A DNA stretch of 64,000 nucleotides from Angustibacter sp. Root456 (GCF_001426435.1 NZ_LMER01000017.1:436-64435); one strand, 5' to 3'. Counted from the stretch's first letter, positions 23,791 to 33,140 are shown. The notes: generated by a model not told the origin, from the sequence alone. Program-made: numbers and translations.

Positions 23791-26538
23791 GTGACCACAC
23801 GTGGGAGTGCCGCCGAGGGGTTGATCGGGCGCGACCTGGAGCTGGACGCCCTCCAAGACTTCGTCGCTTCTTCCACTCGGTCGGGCGGTGCCCTGTTGGT
23901 CACCGGCGAGGCTGGCTCCGGCAAGTCGGCGCTGCTGCAGCATGCGGCATACGTCGTCGCGGCGCAGTCGGACAGCCGCGTTCTGCGCGTGTCCGGTGTG
24001 GAGTTCGAGGCGGACCTCAGCTATGCCGGGTTGAACCAGCTCCTGCTGCCCGTGTTCGACGACCTGCAGCACCTGCCCGACCGCGAGGCTGGCGCTCTGC
24101 GTGCTGCACTCGGCCTGGAGTCCGGGCGTGCTCCCGAGCTGCTGCACCTCACCACGGCGCTCCTCACGTTCCTCCGTGAGCTGAGACGACGAGGCCCGTT
24201 GCTGCTGGTGGCGGACGACGTGCATTGGCTCGACCACAGCAGCGCGCAGCTGCTCAGCCTGGTCTGCCGTCGCCTGGACGGTTCGGGCGTGGCTGTCGTA
24301 CTCGCCCATCGATCCGGACACACCACGTTCTTCGACCGAACGGACGTGCCGACGCTGGCGCTACCCCCTTTGCCGGACCTCGACGCGCACGCGCTGCTGC
24401 GAGCCCACCACCCTCGACTTCATCCCTCGGTACGGCAGCGGATCGTCGCGGATGCGCGCGGCAACCCCTTGGCGCTCATCGAGCTCCCCCGGGGGCTGAG
24501 CGCCGACCAGGAGACGGCAGCCGCCGCCCTACCGGCGACGCTGCCCCTCAGCGAGCGGCTGCGCCAGCACCTCTCCGCTCGCGTCTCGGCGCTGCCGGAG
24601 CCCAGCAGGCTGCTTCTGCTGCTGGCTGCGCTGCACTATGGCGACGGCGACGAGCTCATGCAGATCGTCGCGGCGTCGTCCGCCGACCTCGGCCCGGCGG
24701 AGACCGCTGGGCTGGTCGTCGTGGACACGGCCAGGCGCCGGCTGCACTTCACGCACCCGCTGGTGCGGGCGGCCGTCGTCGACGTCGCCTCGCCGCCGCA
24801 GCGCCGCAGTGCGCACCGCCGGCTCTCGCAGCTGACCACCAACCCGCAGGTCCGTGCCCTCCACCTCGCGGACGCGGCGCTCGGCACCGACGACGACGTG
24901 GCCGCCCTCCTTGATGACGTGGCCGAAGCCACCCTGGCCCGCGGAGACGCGGGCCGGGCCGTCGCGGTGCTCCTGCGGGCGGCCGACCTCACGGCCACAC
25001 CCGCCGACCGAGCACGCCGGCTGGCAGCAGCTGCCTACCTCGGGGCCAACGTCACGGGAACCCTGAGCGGCGCCACCGCCCTCCTGGCGCGGGCGCGCTC
25101 GGCCGACCCGGACGCGACCACGACGCTGCAGGTCGCGACCGCCGCCGCCGCACACCTGCTCAACAGTGATGCGGGCGTCGACACGGCCCACCAGATGCTC
25201 GTTCGAGCGCTCGCTGCCGACGTCCCTGACGGCCTGAGACCGCAGGTGGTCCAGGAGGCAGTGCACACGTTGATGCTGGTCTGTGCCTTCGGTGGTCGGG
25301 TCGAGCTGTGGAGAGGGTTCGAGGAGGCGGTCGCCCGCTGGTCGAGCTGGCTGTCGCCCGCCTTGCGCCTCGCGGCCGTCACCTTCGCCGATCCGGCTCG
25401 CGCGAGCGGCTCCGAGCTGGCCGACCTCGACCAGCTGACGGCCTCCGTCGCTGACACGACGGACGTGGTGCAGGTGCTCGAGGTCGCCATCGCTGGGCAG
25501 TACGTCGACCGCGAGCCCGCAGCCGCTCTGGATCGCGTGGTGGCCGCGGGCCGGTCCGGCGGGCCGGTGGCACTGGCGGCGCAGGCACTGATAATGCGCG
25601 CGATGACGGCCGTGCACGAGGGGCGCTGGGACGACGCCACCACGCTGGCTGACGAGGGCATATCCCTGTGCCGCGAGCACGGGTACCGCTTGCTGGAGTG
25701 GGGTCTGCTCAACCCGAAGATGCTGGTGGCGGCGGCCCGCGGTGACGAGGCTTACCTGGCTGGTGTGCGTGACCGCCTGCACCAGTGGGCCGTCCCGCGG
25801 CAGATGCTCGCCGCACGGACCTTCACCGCGAACGTCGAGGGTCTGGCGGCGTTGAGCGAGGGCCGGTACGGCGAGGCGTACGCGGCCTATCGCTCCATCT
25901 GCGAGCCCGGTCAGCTCGCACCGTTCGCGCAGGTGCTCGTGTGGAACGCGCTCGACGTGGTCGAGGCCGCGATCTGCAGCGGCCACCCCGAGCAGGCACG
26001 GCGGCACGCTGACGTGGCGACGACGACACTGGCCGCGATCTCACCGCGGATGGGGTTCCAGGCTGCGGCGGCCGACGCGTTCGTCGCGCCGGTCAGGGAC
26101 TACGCCCCCTTGTTCGACCGGGTGGTTGGTGACCCGCAGGCGCACCGCTGGCCGTTCCAGCTGGCTCGTGTGGAGCTGACCTACGGTGAGCGGCTGCGGC
26201 GCGACCGTGCCATGCGCCGCGCGCGGCCGCACCTCGAGCGGGCCCTCGAGCTCTTCACCGGGCTTCGCGCCGAGCCCTGGGTCGCCCGTACCGAGGCGGT
26301 GCTGCGGGCGACTGGCCGCACCAGGTCACAGGCGCACGACGACGGTCGCCCGCGGCTCACTCCCCAGGAGCTGCAGGTCGCCCAGCTGGCCGCGACCGGC
26401 CTGAGCAACCGGGACATCGCCGAGCGGCTCTTCCTGTCGCCGCGCACGGTGGGCGCCCACCTGTACCAGGCGTTTCCCAAGCTGGGGGTGACCTCTCGGG
26501 CCGGCCTTCGCGACGCGTTGTCCGAGTTCTCCGACTAG
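23791..26538 (+). CDS. LAL-type giant LuxR-family transcriptional regulator
   Basis: A 915-residue regulator: an N-terminal AAA/NB-ARC-like ATPase with Walker A GEAGSGKS (39-46), Walker B LLLVADDVHWLD near 140-150, a long TPR-like helical middle, and a C-terminal LuxR helix-turn-helix at about 855-912 (LTPQELQVAQLAATGLSNRD, then LFLSPRTVGAHLYQ). The ligand that triggers it is unknown. The gene starts at GTG and is bracketed by a 20-bp inverted repeat, suggesting it controls both the divergent small operon and the redox operon downstream. Confidence 0.9.
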   Translation: MTTRGSAAEGLIGRDLELDALQDFVASSTRSGGALLVTGEAGSGKSALLQHAAYVVAAQSDSRVLRVSGVEFEADLSYAGLNQLLLPVFDDLQHLPDREAGALRAALGLESGRAPELLHLTTALLTFLRELRRRGPLLLVADDVHWLDHSSAQLLSLVCRRLDGSGVAVVLAHRSGHTTFFDRTDVPTLALPPLPDLDAHALLRAHHPRLHPSVRQRIVADARGNPLALIELPRGLSADQETAAAALPATLPLSERLRQHLSARVSALPEPSRLLLLLAALHYGDGDELMQIVAASSADLGPAETAGLVVVDTARRRLHFTHPLVRAAVVDVASPPQRRSAHRRLSQLTTNPQVRALHLADAALGTDDDVAALLDDVAEATLARGDAGRAVAVLLRAADLTATPADRARRLAAAAYLGANVTGTLSGATALLARARSADPDATTTLQVATAAAAHLLNSDAGVDTAHQMLVRALAADVPDGLRPQVVQEAVHTLMLVCAFGGRVELWRGFEEAVARWSSWLSPALRLAAVTFADPARASGSELADLDQLTASVADTTDVVQVLEVAIAGQYVDREPAAALDRVVAAGRSGGPVALAAQALIMRAMTAVHEGRWDDATTLADEGISLCREHGYRLLEWGLLNPKMLVAAARGDEAYLAGVRDRLHQWAVPRQMLAARTFTANVEGLAALSEGRYGEAYAAYRSICEPGQLAPFAQVLVWNALDVVEAAICSGHPEQARRHADVATTTLAAISPRMGFQAAAADAFVAPVRDYAPLFDRVVGDPQAHRWPFQLARVELTYGERLRRDRAMRRARPHLERALELFTGLRAEPWVARTEAVLRATGRTRSQAHDDGRPRLTPQELQVAQLAATGLSNRDIAERLFLSPRTVGAHLYQAFPKLGVTSRAGLRDALSEFSD

Positions 26539-26545
26539 GAACTTG

Positions 26546-26575
26546 TCGACCGCAGTGCGGTCGATCGACTGATGC
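26546..26575. promoter_or_regulatory. Palindrome plus right copy of the 20-bp inverted repeat
   Basis: TCGACCGCAGTGCGGTCGA (26546-26564) is a palindrome with 8-base arms. It overlaps TGCGGTCGATCGACTGATGC (26556-26575), the exact reverse complement of the 20-mer at 23626. It lies 8 bases after the LAL stop and about 65 bases upstream of the hydrolase start, so it could be an operator, a terminator hairpin, or both. Confidence 0.55.
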
Positions 26576-26637
26576 TCGGTGGCCCTACCGGGTCGAAGAC
26601 TGGCTCCAACGCCCGCCCACGAGCTGAGGAGCCCGAC

Positions 26638-27471
26638 ATGACCAAGCTGACCGTCGGCCAGGAGAACGGCCACGACATCCAGATCCACTTCGAGGACCAC
26701 GGCATCGGCCAACCGGTGGTGCTCATCCACGGCTTCCCGCTCGACGGGCGATCGTGGGACAAGCAGGAGCGGGTGCTGCTGGAGGCCGGCTACCGCGTCA
26801 TCTCCTACGACCGCCGCGGTTTCGGCGAGTCCAGCCGCACCACCATCGGCTTCGACTACGACACCTTCGCCGACGACCTGCACGCCCTGCTCGAGCACCT
26901 GGACCTTCGTGACGTCGTCCTCGTCGGCTTCTCGATGGGTAGCGGTGAGGTCGTGCGCTACCTCGGCCGTCACGGGTCCGCCCGCATCAGCAAGGCGGCG
27001 CTGATGGCCAGCGTCCCGCCGTACCTGCTCAAGGCGGACGACAACCCCGAGGGCGTCGACCGCGAGGTGTTCGAGGGCATCAAGGCCGCGATCGTCGCCG
27101 ACCGCCCCGCCTACTTCAAGAACTTCCTGGACGACTTCTTCAACGTCGACGTCCTCGGCGGCACCCGGATCAGCGAGCCGGCCTGGCAGGCCGCCTTCGC
27201 CATGGCGCTGCAGGCCGGCCCGCACGCCGTCCACGCCTGCGTCGACACCTGGCTCACCGACTTCCGCCCCGACCTCGCCAAGGTCGACGTGCCGATGCTG
27301 CTCGTGCACGGCGACGCCGACCGCATCCTGCCCTACGCATCGACCGCGGCGCGGCTGCCCGCGCTCGTGCCCGGGATCACCTTCGTCACGGTCAAGGACG
27401 GCCCGCACAACATCGCCTGGACGCACCCCGAGATCGTCAACCCCGCCCTGCTCGACTTCCTCAAGTCCTGA
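26638..27471 (+). CDS. Alpha/beta hydrolase, non-haem chloroperoxidase-like
   Basis: A 277-residue alpha/beta hydrolase with nucleophile elbow GFSMG (97-101, Ser99), oxyanion HGFPLDG near the start, the acid in HGDADRILP and the catalytic His in DGPHNIAW. Its layout resembles cofactor-free haloperoxidases/esterases. The ATG has a GAGGAGCCCGAC leader. It is the first gene of a cluster with a quinone-type oxidoreductase, a TDT-family membrane protein and an SDR, which suggests detoxification of a reactive small molecule under control of the LAL regulator. Confidence 0.85.
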   Translation: MTKLTVGQENGHDIQIHFEDHGIGQPVVLIHGFPLDGRSWDKQERVLLEAGYRVISYDRRGFGESSRTTIGFDYDTFADDLHALLEHLDLRDVVLVGFSMGSGEVVRYLGRHGSARISKAALMASVPPYLLKADDNPEGVDREVFEGIKAAIVADRPAYFKNFLDDFFNVDVLGGTRISEPAWQAAFAMALQAGPHAVHACVDTWLTDFRPDLAKVDVPMLLVHGDADRILPYASTAARLPALVPGITFVTVKDGPHNIAWTHPEIVNPALLDFLKS

Positions 27472-27502
27472 AACCGCTGCGACAGAACCGAAGGACACCA
27501 CC

Positions 27503-28507
27503 ATGGCCACTTCCATCCCCACCGTCATGAGGGCGCAGCTGCTCACCGCCGTCGAAGAGCCGCTGCACCTCGCCGAGCTGTCCGTGCCTACGCCCCGTCA
27601 CCGCGAGGTACTGGTGCGGATCGCCGCAGCAGGACTGAACCCGCTGGACACCAAGATCGCCGCCGGCGAGGCGGCGCACGCAAAGGTCACACCACCGGCC
27701 GTTCTCGGCCTCGACGCCGCGGGCGTCGTCGTCGCGACCGGCTCGGGGGTGGAGGGCTTCCGGCCCGGTGACGAGGTCTACGGGATGATCGGCGGGGTCG
27801 GCGGGGTGCAGGGCAGCCTCGCCGAGTACGCCGCCGTCGACGTCGCGTTGCTGGCCCACAAACCGGCGCGATGGTCGATGGAGGAGGCGGCCGCTCTGCC
27901 GCTGTCGGTCATCACCGCGTGGGAAGGACTCGTCGACCGGGCTGGCGTCGGCCCGGGTCACGACGTACTGGTCCACGGTGGCGCCGGCGGCGTAGGTCAC
28001 GTCGCGGTGCAGGTGGCACTGGCTGCCGGCGCCCGCGTCTGGGCCACGGGAGCCGCGGGGCAGGCCGACGTGCTGCGCGGCCTCGGCGCCGTCCCGATCG
28101 ACTACGAGACGACGCCGGTCGAGAAGTACGTCGCCGAGCACACGGGCGGCGAGGGCTTCGACATCGTCTACGACACCGTCGGCGGCAGCAACCTCGACCG
28201 ATCGTTCCTGGCGGTCAAGCGCTACACCGGCCACGTGGTGAGCAGCCTCGGCTGGGGCAGCCACAGCCTGGCTCCCCTGTCGTTCCGCGGCGCCTCGTAC
28301 TCGGGGGTCTTCACCCTGCTCCCCCTGATCACCGGCGAGCAGCGGGCCGCCCACGGTCGGATTCTCGCCTCCGCTGCGACACTGGGCGCGGAGGGTCAGC
28401 TGCGCCCGATCGTCGCGCAGACCTTCTCGTTCGCCGAGGCCGAGCAGGCACTGCGACAGGTGGCGCGCGGCGTTCCGGCCGGCAAGGTCGTCGTCCAGAT
28501 CGCGTAG
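27503..28507 (+). CDS. Zinc-free MDR-family NADP-dependent quinone oxidoreductase
   Basis: A 334-residue medium-chain dehydrogenase/reductase. The GroES-like N-terminal half lacks the structural and catalytic zinc cysteines. The cofactor site is HGGAGGVGHVAVQVALAAGA, and the NADP-type tail includes IVYDTVGGSNLDRSFL. It probably reduces quinones or enals with NADPH. It lies 31 bases after the hydrolase, in the same direction, and 9 bases before the membrane protein gene. Confidence 0.88.
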   Translation: MATSIPTVMRAQLLTAVEEPLHLAELSVPTPRHREVLVRIAAAGLNPLDTKIAAGEAAHAKVTPPAVLGLDAAGVVVATGSGVEGFRPGDEVYGMIGGVGGVQGSLAEYAAVDVALLAHKPARWSMEEAAALPLSVITAWEGLVDRAGVGPGHDVLVHGGAGGVGHVAVQVALAAGARVWATGAAGQADVLRGLGAVPIDYETTPVEKYVAEHTGGEGFDIVYDTVGGSNLDRSFLAVKRYTGHVVSSLGWGSHSLAPLSFRGASYSGVFTLLPLITGEQRAAHGRILASAATLGAEGQLRPIVAQTFSFAEAEQALRQVARGVPAGKVVVQIA

Positions 28508-28516
28508 GCGACCGCC

Positions 28517-29569
28517 ATGTCCTTCCAGAGGCGCATACCGCCCAACGCCTTCGGGATGGCCTTCGGGCTCATCGGGCTGTCGGGCTGCTGGCTGACCGCC
28601 GCCACCGCAGCGCTGGTGCCGCACTGGGCCGGCACCGGCCTGCTCGCGCTCACCGCCGTGGTGTGGCTTGCGCTGCTGGTGGCCTATTGCGCACAGCCCG
28701 GGGGCACCCGCACCATCGGTGCCGACCTGGTGCACCCGGTGCTCGCGCCGTTCGTCACTCTGATGGCCATCACCCCGATGCGGTTGGCCGCCCTGGGCCT
28801 GCGTCCGTACGCACCCAGCGCCGGCCGGGTGGTCGTCGACGCACTCGTCGTGGTGCTCGTGCTGCACGGGTGCTGGTTCACCGGGCAGCTCATCTACGGC
28901 GACTACCCGCTGCACCAGATCCACCCGGGGTACTTCCTGCCCACCGTGGCCGGCGGACTGCTCGCCGCGACGAGCGCCGCCGAGGTCGGCCAGCGCGGGC
29001 TCGGACTCGCGCTGTTCGGCTACGGCGTCCTGTGCTGGATCATCCTCGGGTCGATCATCCTGGGACGCCTCATCACCGGGCCGCCACTGCCCCAGGCGCT
29101 GCAGCCGACCCTCGCCATCGAGGTGGCGCCCGCAGCTGTCGCCACGACGGCGTGGCTCAGCCTCCATGACGGCCGGATCGACGTCGTGACGCAGCTGCTC
29201 GCGGGCTACGGCGTCCTCATGGTGCTGGCCCAGCTGCGGCTGGTGCCGCTGTTTCGACGACTGCCGTTCCAGCTGGGGTTCTGGTCGTTCACGTTCTCTT
29301 GGGCCGCCGTCGCTATCGCGGCTCAGCAGTGGCTTCAGGGCACCCGGCCGCCTGGCTACGTGGCGTGGGAGTGGCTCGCTCTGGTCTCGGCGACGGTCCT
29401 GATCGGGGGCATCGGCATCCGCACCGTGGTCGCGCTCGTTCGCAAGCAGCTCTTCGCCACACCCCAGCACCTCCCCCATCCCGACGAGAAGGACCAACCA
29501 TGGACCGCATCAACACTCCCTTCGGCTTCAGCTCGAGCACTGCCGACGTCACCGCCGGCATCGACCTGA
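28517..29569 (+). CDS. TDT-family (tellurite-resistance/C4-dicarboxylate type) membrane protein
   Basis: A 350-residue protein with about ten membrane helices. The opening RRIPPNAFGMAFGLIGLSGC resembles the TehA/SLAC1-like transporter family, whose members are anion channels or exporters. Its last 23 codons overlap the SDR gene by 70 bases, so the two are translated from the same mRNA. The C-terminal tail (from about residue 320) is polar and probably dispensable. The substrate is unknown. Confidence 0.75.
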   Translation: MSFQRRIPPNAFGMAFGLIGLSGCWLTAATAALVPHWAGTGLLALTAVVWLALLVAYCAQPGGTRTIGADLVHPVLAPFVTLMAITPMRLAALGLRPYAPSAGRVVVDALVVVLVLHGCWFTGQLIYGDYPLHQIHPGYFLPTVAGGLLAATSAAEVGQRGLGLALFGYGVLCWIILGSIILGRLITGPPLPQALQPTLAIEVAPAAVATTAWLSLHDGRIDVVTQLLAGYGVLMVLAQLRLVPLFRRLPFQLGFWSFTFSWAAVAIAAQQWLQGTRPPGYVAWEWLALVSATVLIGGIGIRTVVALVRKQLFATPQHLPHPDEKDQPWTASTLPSASARALPTSPPAST

Positions 29570-30414
29570 CCGGTAAGCGCGTCGTGGTCACCGGAGCCGC
29601 CTCCGGCATCGGCATCGAGACCACCCGAGCCTTCGCCGCACTCGGCGCCCAGACCACGATGGCAGTGCGCAACGTCGACGCCGGCAGGAGGGCCGCTGCC
29701 CAGATCACCGCGTCCACCGGCAACCCTGACGTGCACGTGGAGCCGCTGGACCTCGCCGACCTGCGCACCGTCGCTGCCTTCGCCAACCGCTGGGAGGGCG
29801 TCCTGGACATCCTCGTGAACAACGCCGGAGTGATGGCCCTGCCCGACCTGCAACGGACCCCTGAGGGCAGAGAGATGCAGTTCGCCGTCAACTACCTCGG
29901 GCACTTCGCGCTCACCCTCGGCCTCCACGGCGCCCTCGCGCGGGCCGACGAAGCCCGCATCATCTCGGTCAGCTCCAGCGGACACCTCTTCTCGCCCGTG
30001 CTCTTCGATGACCCGGACTTCCGCTTCACGCCCTACGACCCCATCGTGGCCTACGGGCAGTCGAAGACCGCCTGCACGCTGTTCGCGGTGGGGGCGACCG
30101 CCCGATGGGTCGACGAGGGCATCACCTCGAATGCCGTGATGCCGCGGGCGATTCCCACGAACCTCCAGCGGCACACCGGCGGCCTGCGCGCCCCAGTTGA
30201 GCGACGCAAGTCGCCCGCTCAGGGGGCGTCCACCACGCTGCTCGCCGCCACCTCCCCCCAGCTCAAGGGCATCGGAGGCCGCTACCTGGAGGACAACAAC
30301 GAGGCCGCCGTCGTCGACCACCGAAGCCCCGACCTGACCGGCGTCGCCCCCTACGCCCTGGACCCCCAGGGCGCCGAACGGCTCTGGGACCTGTCCCTGC
30401 AGCTCCTCGCCTGA
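29500..30414 (+). CDS. Short-chain dehydrogenase/reductase
   Basis: A 304-residue classical/extended SDR: NAD(P)-binding TGAASGIG (31-38), the structural NNAGVM motif and the catalytic YGQSK tetrad pair, preceded by VSSSGH carrying the catalytic serine. It resembles plant-type light-dependent protochlorophyllide reductase-like SDRs in overall spacing, but the substrate cannot be assigned. A CCGACGAGAAGGACC leader precedes the ATG. It ends the redox operon. Confidence 0.85.
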   Translation: MDRINTPFGFSSSTADVTAGIDLTGKRVVVTGAASGIGIETTRAFAALGAQTTMAVRNVDAGRRAAAQITASTGNPDVHVEPLDLADLRTVAAFANRWEGVLDILVNNAGVMALPDLQRTPEGREMQFAVNYLGHFALTLGLHGALARADEARIISVSSSGHLFSPVLFDDPDFRFTPYDPIVAYGQSKTACTLFAVGATARWVDEGITSNAVMPRAIPTNLQRHTGGLRAPVERRKSPAQGASTTLLAATSPQLKGIGGRYLEDNNEAAVVDHRSPDLTGVAPYALDPQGAERLWDLSLQLLA

Positions 30415-30477
30415 TCGGCGGCACACGTGCACGCCCATCGCTCGACCGGTCCACGGTCGCTGGAAGGACGTCTGACA

Positions 30478-31153
30478 TGAACACCGACAAACGAACGCTC
30501 GGATGGATCGGTCCCGGTGACCAAGGTGCCCCGATGGCCCGCGCGTGAGCGAGGCGGGGATCGAGCTGCACGTCTGGGTTCGGCGCGACGCTTCGCTGAC
30601 AGCCCTCGCCGGCGTCCCGTTCGTCGTCCACGACGAGCTCGCAGGCTTGGCGAGGGCGACCAACGCAGTCCCCCTGTGCCTTCGCGAGGACTCCGACATC
30701 ACCGACGTGGCACTGAACGGCGGACTCCTGGCGGCCATGTCGCCTGGATCCATCCTGGTCAACCACGGCACCGGCCTTCCCGACTACGCCGTGTCGCTGG
30801 CCGCTCGGGCCGCCGACCACGCGGTGACGGCGCTGGACGCGCCGGTGAGCGGCGGTCATCTCGGTGCAGTGGCCAAGACACTGACCACGATCGTGGGCGG
30901 CGACAACGGCGCGCTGGAGAGAATGCGGCCGATCTTCCAGACGTTCTCGACGAAGGTCGCCCACGTGGGCGGCCCCGGCACCGGCCAGACCGCGAAGCTC
31001 ATCAACAACGCGCTGCTGATGATGAACCAACAGAACGTGCAGCTCGATCTTCGCCTGGCTCAGCGGATGGAGCTCGACATCCCGCAGGTCATCGACCTGC
31101 CGCTGTCCAGCACCGCGTCGAGCTTCGCGCTGGGGCGTTGGGCGGGGCGGTGA
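30478..31153 (+). pseudogene. Frameshifted 3-hydroxyisobutyrate-dehydrogenase-like gene
   Basis: The first frame from ATG 30478 encodes the NAD(P)-binding start (LGWIGPGDQGAPMARA) and then hits TGA. The rest continues in the next frame (ELHVWVRRDASLTAL, substrate-binding DAPVSGG, catalytic AKLINNALL), but it stops at SSFALGRWAGR, and the missing C-terminal helical domain appears only as scraps in other frames. It therefore carries at least two disruptions. The decay ends at repeat copy B (31230), which suggests damage linked to the mobile DNA. A readthrough product is unlikely. Confidence 0.75.
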
Positions 31154-31229
31154 CCGTTTGGGCGCCTCGCCGAGCGCGGGCGCTGATGCCGAGATGCTGA
31201 TGCGCCGAAGCGACAACGCCCCGGTTCCG

Positions 31230-31360
31230 GCCACGGACATACCGTGACCGAACCCGGGACATTACTGATCGCTAGCAGGACATTGCTGAACGACTGAGCA
31301 GGGACATTCCCTGGTCGTTCACATCAGCTGTCGACGGTCATCCAATGTCCGTCCAACGGT
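31230..31360. repeat. GGACATT-type repeat, copy B
   Basis: Four GGACAT(T) motifs start at 31235, 31257, 31278 and 31302 (spacings 22, 21, 24). They are followed by the palindrome CAGGGACATTCCCTG and then CGTTCACATCAGCTG. Copy B and copy C match over about 100 bases with roughly ten differences; copies A and B share about 28 more bases after CAGCTG. Read on the minus strand it begins TGATGTGAACGACC, a TG-start end with internal repeats like the multi-site ends of IS21-type elements. No transposase is attached. Confidence 0.6.
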
Positions 31361-31434
31361 CACGGAATCTCCGCGGGGGGGCCACCAAGGCTGACAGCCC
31401 CCTGGGCTCAGCATTACCGACGGCAACGTGCGAG

Positions 31435-31836
31435 TCACCGATGTCGGTCTCGCCGAGGTGCCTCCCAGTGGGCGGGCCCGGGAGAACGACCGCGCTGAGG
31501 GAACTGTTCCGGCGGCGTCACCTCCCACGTGAGCGAGCCGCCGAGCACCGCTCGCGTCGGAGTGGCAAATCGCGCGTCGAGAACTGCGTGCAAGGACGTC
31601 GAGAGCAGCGCCATCGCCCCGTCTTCCGGATCCCGACCGGGCCAGAGGTACTCCACGTCAGCCGCTGCGCCTGACAACGCGCCTTCGAGAACCGCGCCGT
31701 CGGCAGCGACGCTGACCACGCCGTCGGGCCACCGGTCGTGGACACAGTGGACTTCATCGAGGTCTTCCGCGACGGACGTGACCGTGAGGCCGGCTCGTCT
31801 GCAGATTTCGGCTAGCTTCTGCATGGTTACGCGCAT
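31435..31836 (-). CDS. Unknown 133-residue protein, paralogue B
   Basis: This is the second copy of the family at 21729-22130: same length, no gaps, 27 substitutions by hand count, many conservative (LDEVRCVHDRW against LDEVHCVHDRW). Like copy A it has no known domain. The frame is intact, so it is probably expressed or only recently duplicated. It lies between repeat copy B and the IS3 element. Confidence 0.6.
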   Translation of the reverse strand: MRVTMQKLAEICRRAGLTVTSVAEDLDEVHCVHDRWPDGVVSVAADGAVLEGALSGAAADVEYLWPGRDPEDGAMALLSTSLHAVLDARFATPTRAVLGGSLTWEVTPPEQFPQRGRSPGPAHWEAPRRDRHR

Positions 31837-31983
31837 TGTGTGCCCGTCGGCCATGCCGTGATGATGTTCTTTGTCACGCGCCCCACAATCACGTTGGGAA
31901 AGTAGTGGTCCACGACCTGGTGTGTCCCGGCTTCCGCGGCGTCCGGATTTCTGGATTCTGGTGCCTGACACCAGGAGGCCAAG

Positions 31984-32289
31984 TTGGGAAGACGGGGTTA
32001 CCCGCCGGAGTTTCGTCGCAAGGTCCTCGACCTTCTCGAGGAGGGTCGCAGCGTCGCCCAGGTCGCACACGACCTCGACATCAGCGAACAGTCGATCTAC
32101 ACCTGGCGCCGCCAGGACCGCATCGATAAGGGACTCGTCCCTGGTCTGACGACCAAGGAGAAGTCCGAGCTGACCACGGCGAAGAAGCGGATCGCCGAGC
32201 TCGAGACCGAGTTGAAGGCAGCCCGCCGTGCAGTCGAGCTGCTGCGGGAGGAGGCGGACCCAAAAGGCGGTTCTCGGCGGTCGAGGTGA
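31984..32289 (+). CDS. IS3-family transposase OrfA (helix-turn-helix part)
   Basis: A 101-residue protein from TTG: it opens GRRGYPPEFRRKVLDLLEEG and has a helix-turn-helix (SVAQVAHDLDISEQSIYTWR), then a leucine-heptad coil for multimerisation (KKRIAELETELKAARRAVEL). A CCCAAAA heptamer at 32259-32265 is in frame to slip by -1 (C CCA AAA), which would fuse it to OrfB. The ATGA-type overlap with orfB is 4 bases. Confidence 0.85.
   Translation: MGRRGYPPEFRRKVLDLLEEGRSVAQVAHDLDISEQSIYTWRRQDRIDKGLVPGLTTKEKSELTTAKKRIAELETELKAARRAVELLREEADPKGGSRRSR
32259..32265 (+). promoter_or_regulatory. Programmed -1 frameshift site of the IS3 transposase
   Basis: CCCAAAA is read as C CCA AAA in the orfA frame, the X XXY YYZ form of -1 slippery heptamers. 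After slipping, the ribosome reads KRRFSAVEV and then orfB, making the OrfAB transposase. No downstream pseudoknot was modelled. Confidence 0.6.
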
Positions 32290-33140
32290 TGGTCGCCGAG
32301 AAGATCCCTGCCCAGGTCGCCTGCCGCGTGCTCGCCGTGTCGGAGTCCGGCTACTACGAGCGCATCAAGCGAGCACCCTCGCAGCGGGCGGTCCGGCACG
32401 CCTGGCTGACCGACCTGATCACCCAGATCCACCTCGAATCGCGCGGCATCTACGGCGGCCGACGCGTCCATGCCGAGCTCACCCTCGGCCGCGGGGTCGC
32501 AGTCGGGCACGGTCAGGTCGAACTGTTGATGCAGCGAGCCGGCCTGCGCGGCGTCACTGGCCGGCCGAAGTGGAAGCGGACCAAGCCGGACAATATCGCC
32601 ACCGACCGGGTCAACCGGGCCTTCGGCAGAAACGGCCCGAACCAGCTCTGGGTCACCGACATCACCGAGCACCCCACGCGGGAGGGAAAGGTGTACTGCT
32701 GCGTCGTCCTCGACACCTACTCGCGACGCGTCGTGGGATGGTCGATCGACGCCTCTCCGACCGCGGCGTTGGTGACGAACGCGCTCGGGATGGCGATCGA
32801 CAGCCGGCTCGGGAAGACGACCGAAGCCGGGACCGTGATCCACTCCGATCAGGGCGTCCAGTTCGCGTCCTGGGCCTTCACCGATCGCGCGAAGGCGTCC
32901 GGGCTGGTGCCGTCGATGGGCAGTGTCGGGGACTGCTACGACAACTCGATGATCGAGTCGTTCTGGTCCCGCATGCAGGTCGAGCTGCTCGACCGGAAGA
33001 GGTGGAAGACCCGGGTCGAGCTGGCCAACGCGATGTATGACTACCTCGAGATCTGGCACAACCGACGTCGGCGTCACAGCCAACTCGGGTGGCTCACGCC
33101 GATAGAGTTCGAACGCATCAACACCATCACGGTGGCATGA
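32286..33140 (+). CDS. IS3-family transposase OrfB (DDE integrase core)
   Basis: A 284-residue catalytic part with the rve integrase fold. The acidic triad is visible: LWVTDITEHP, VIHSDQGVQFAS and, 35 residues on, NSMIESFWSRM. HTH_21-type residues (ESRGIYGGRRVHAEL) precede it. It is full length with no stop. The longest frame starts GTG 32286, in the -1 frame relative to orfA, and is probably made mainly as the fused OrfAB. Confidence 0.9.
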   Translation: MMVAEKIPAQVACRVLAVSESGYYERIKRAPSQRAVRHAWLTDLITQIHLESRGIYGGRRVHAELTLGRGVAVGHGQVELLMQRAGLRGVTGRPKWKRTKPDNIATDRVNRAFGRNGPNQLWVTDITEHPTREGKVYCCVVLDTYSRRVVGWSIDASPTAALVTNALGMAIDSRLGKTTEAGTVIHSDQGVQFASWAFTDRAKASGLVPSMGSVGDCYDNSMIESFWSRMQVELLDRKRWKTRVELANAMYDYLEIWHNRRRRHSQLGWLTPIEFERINTITVA

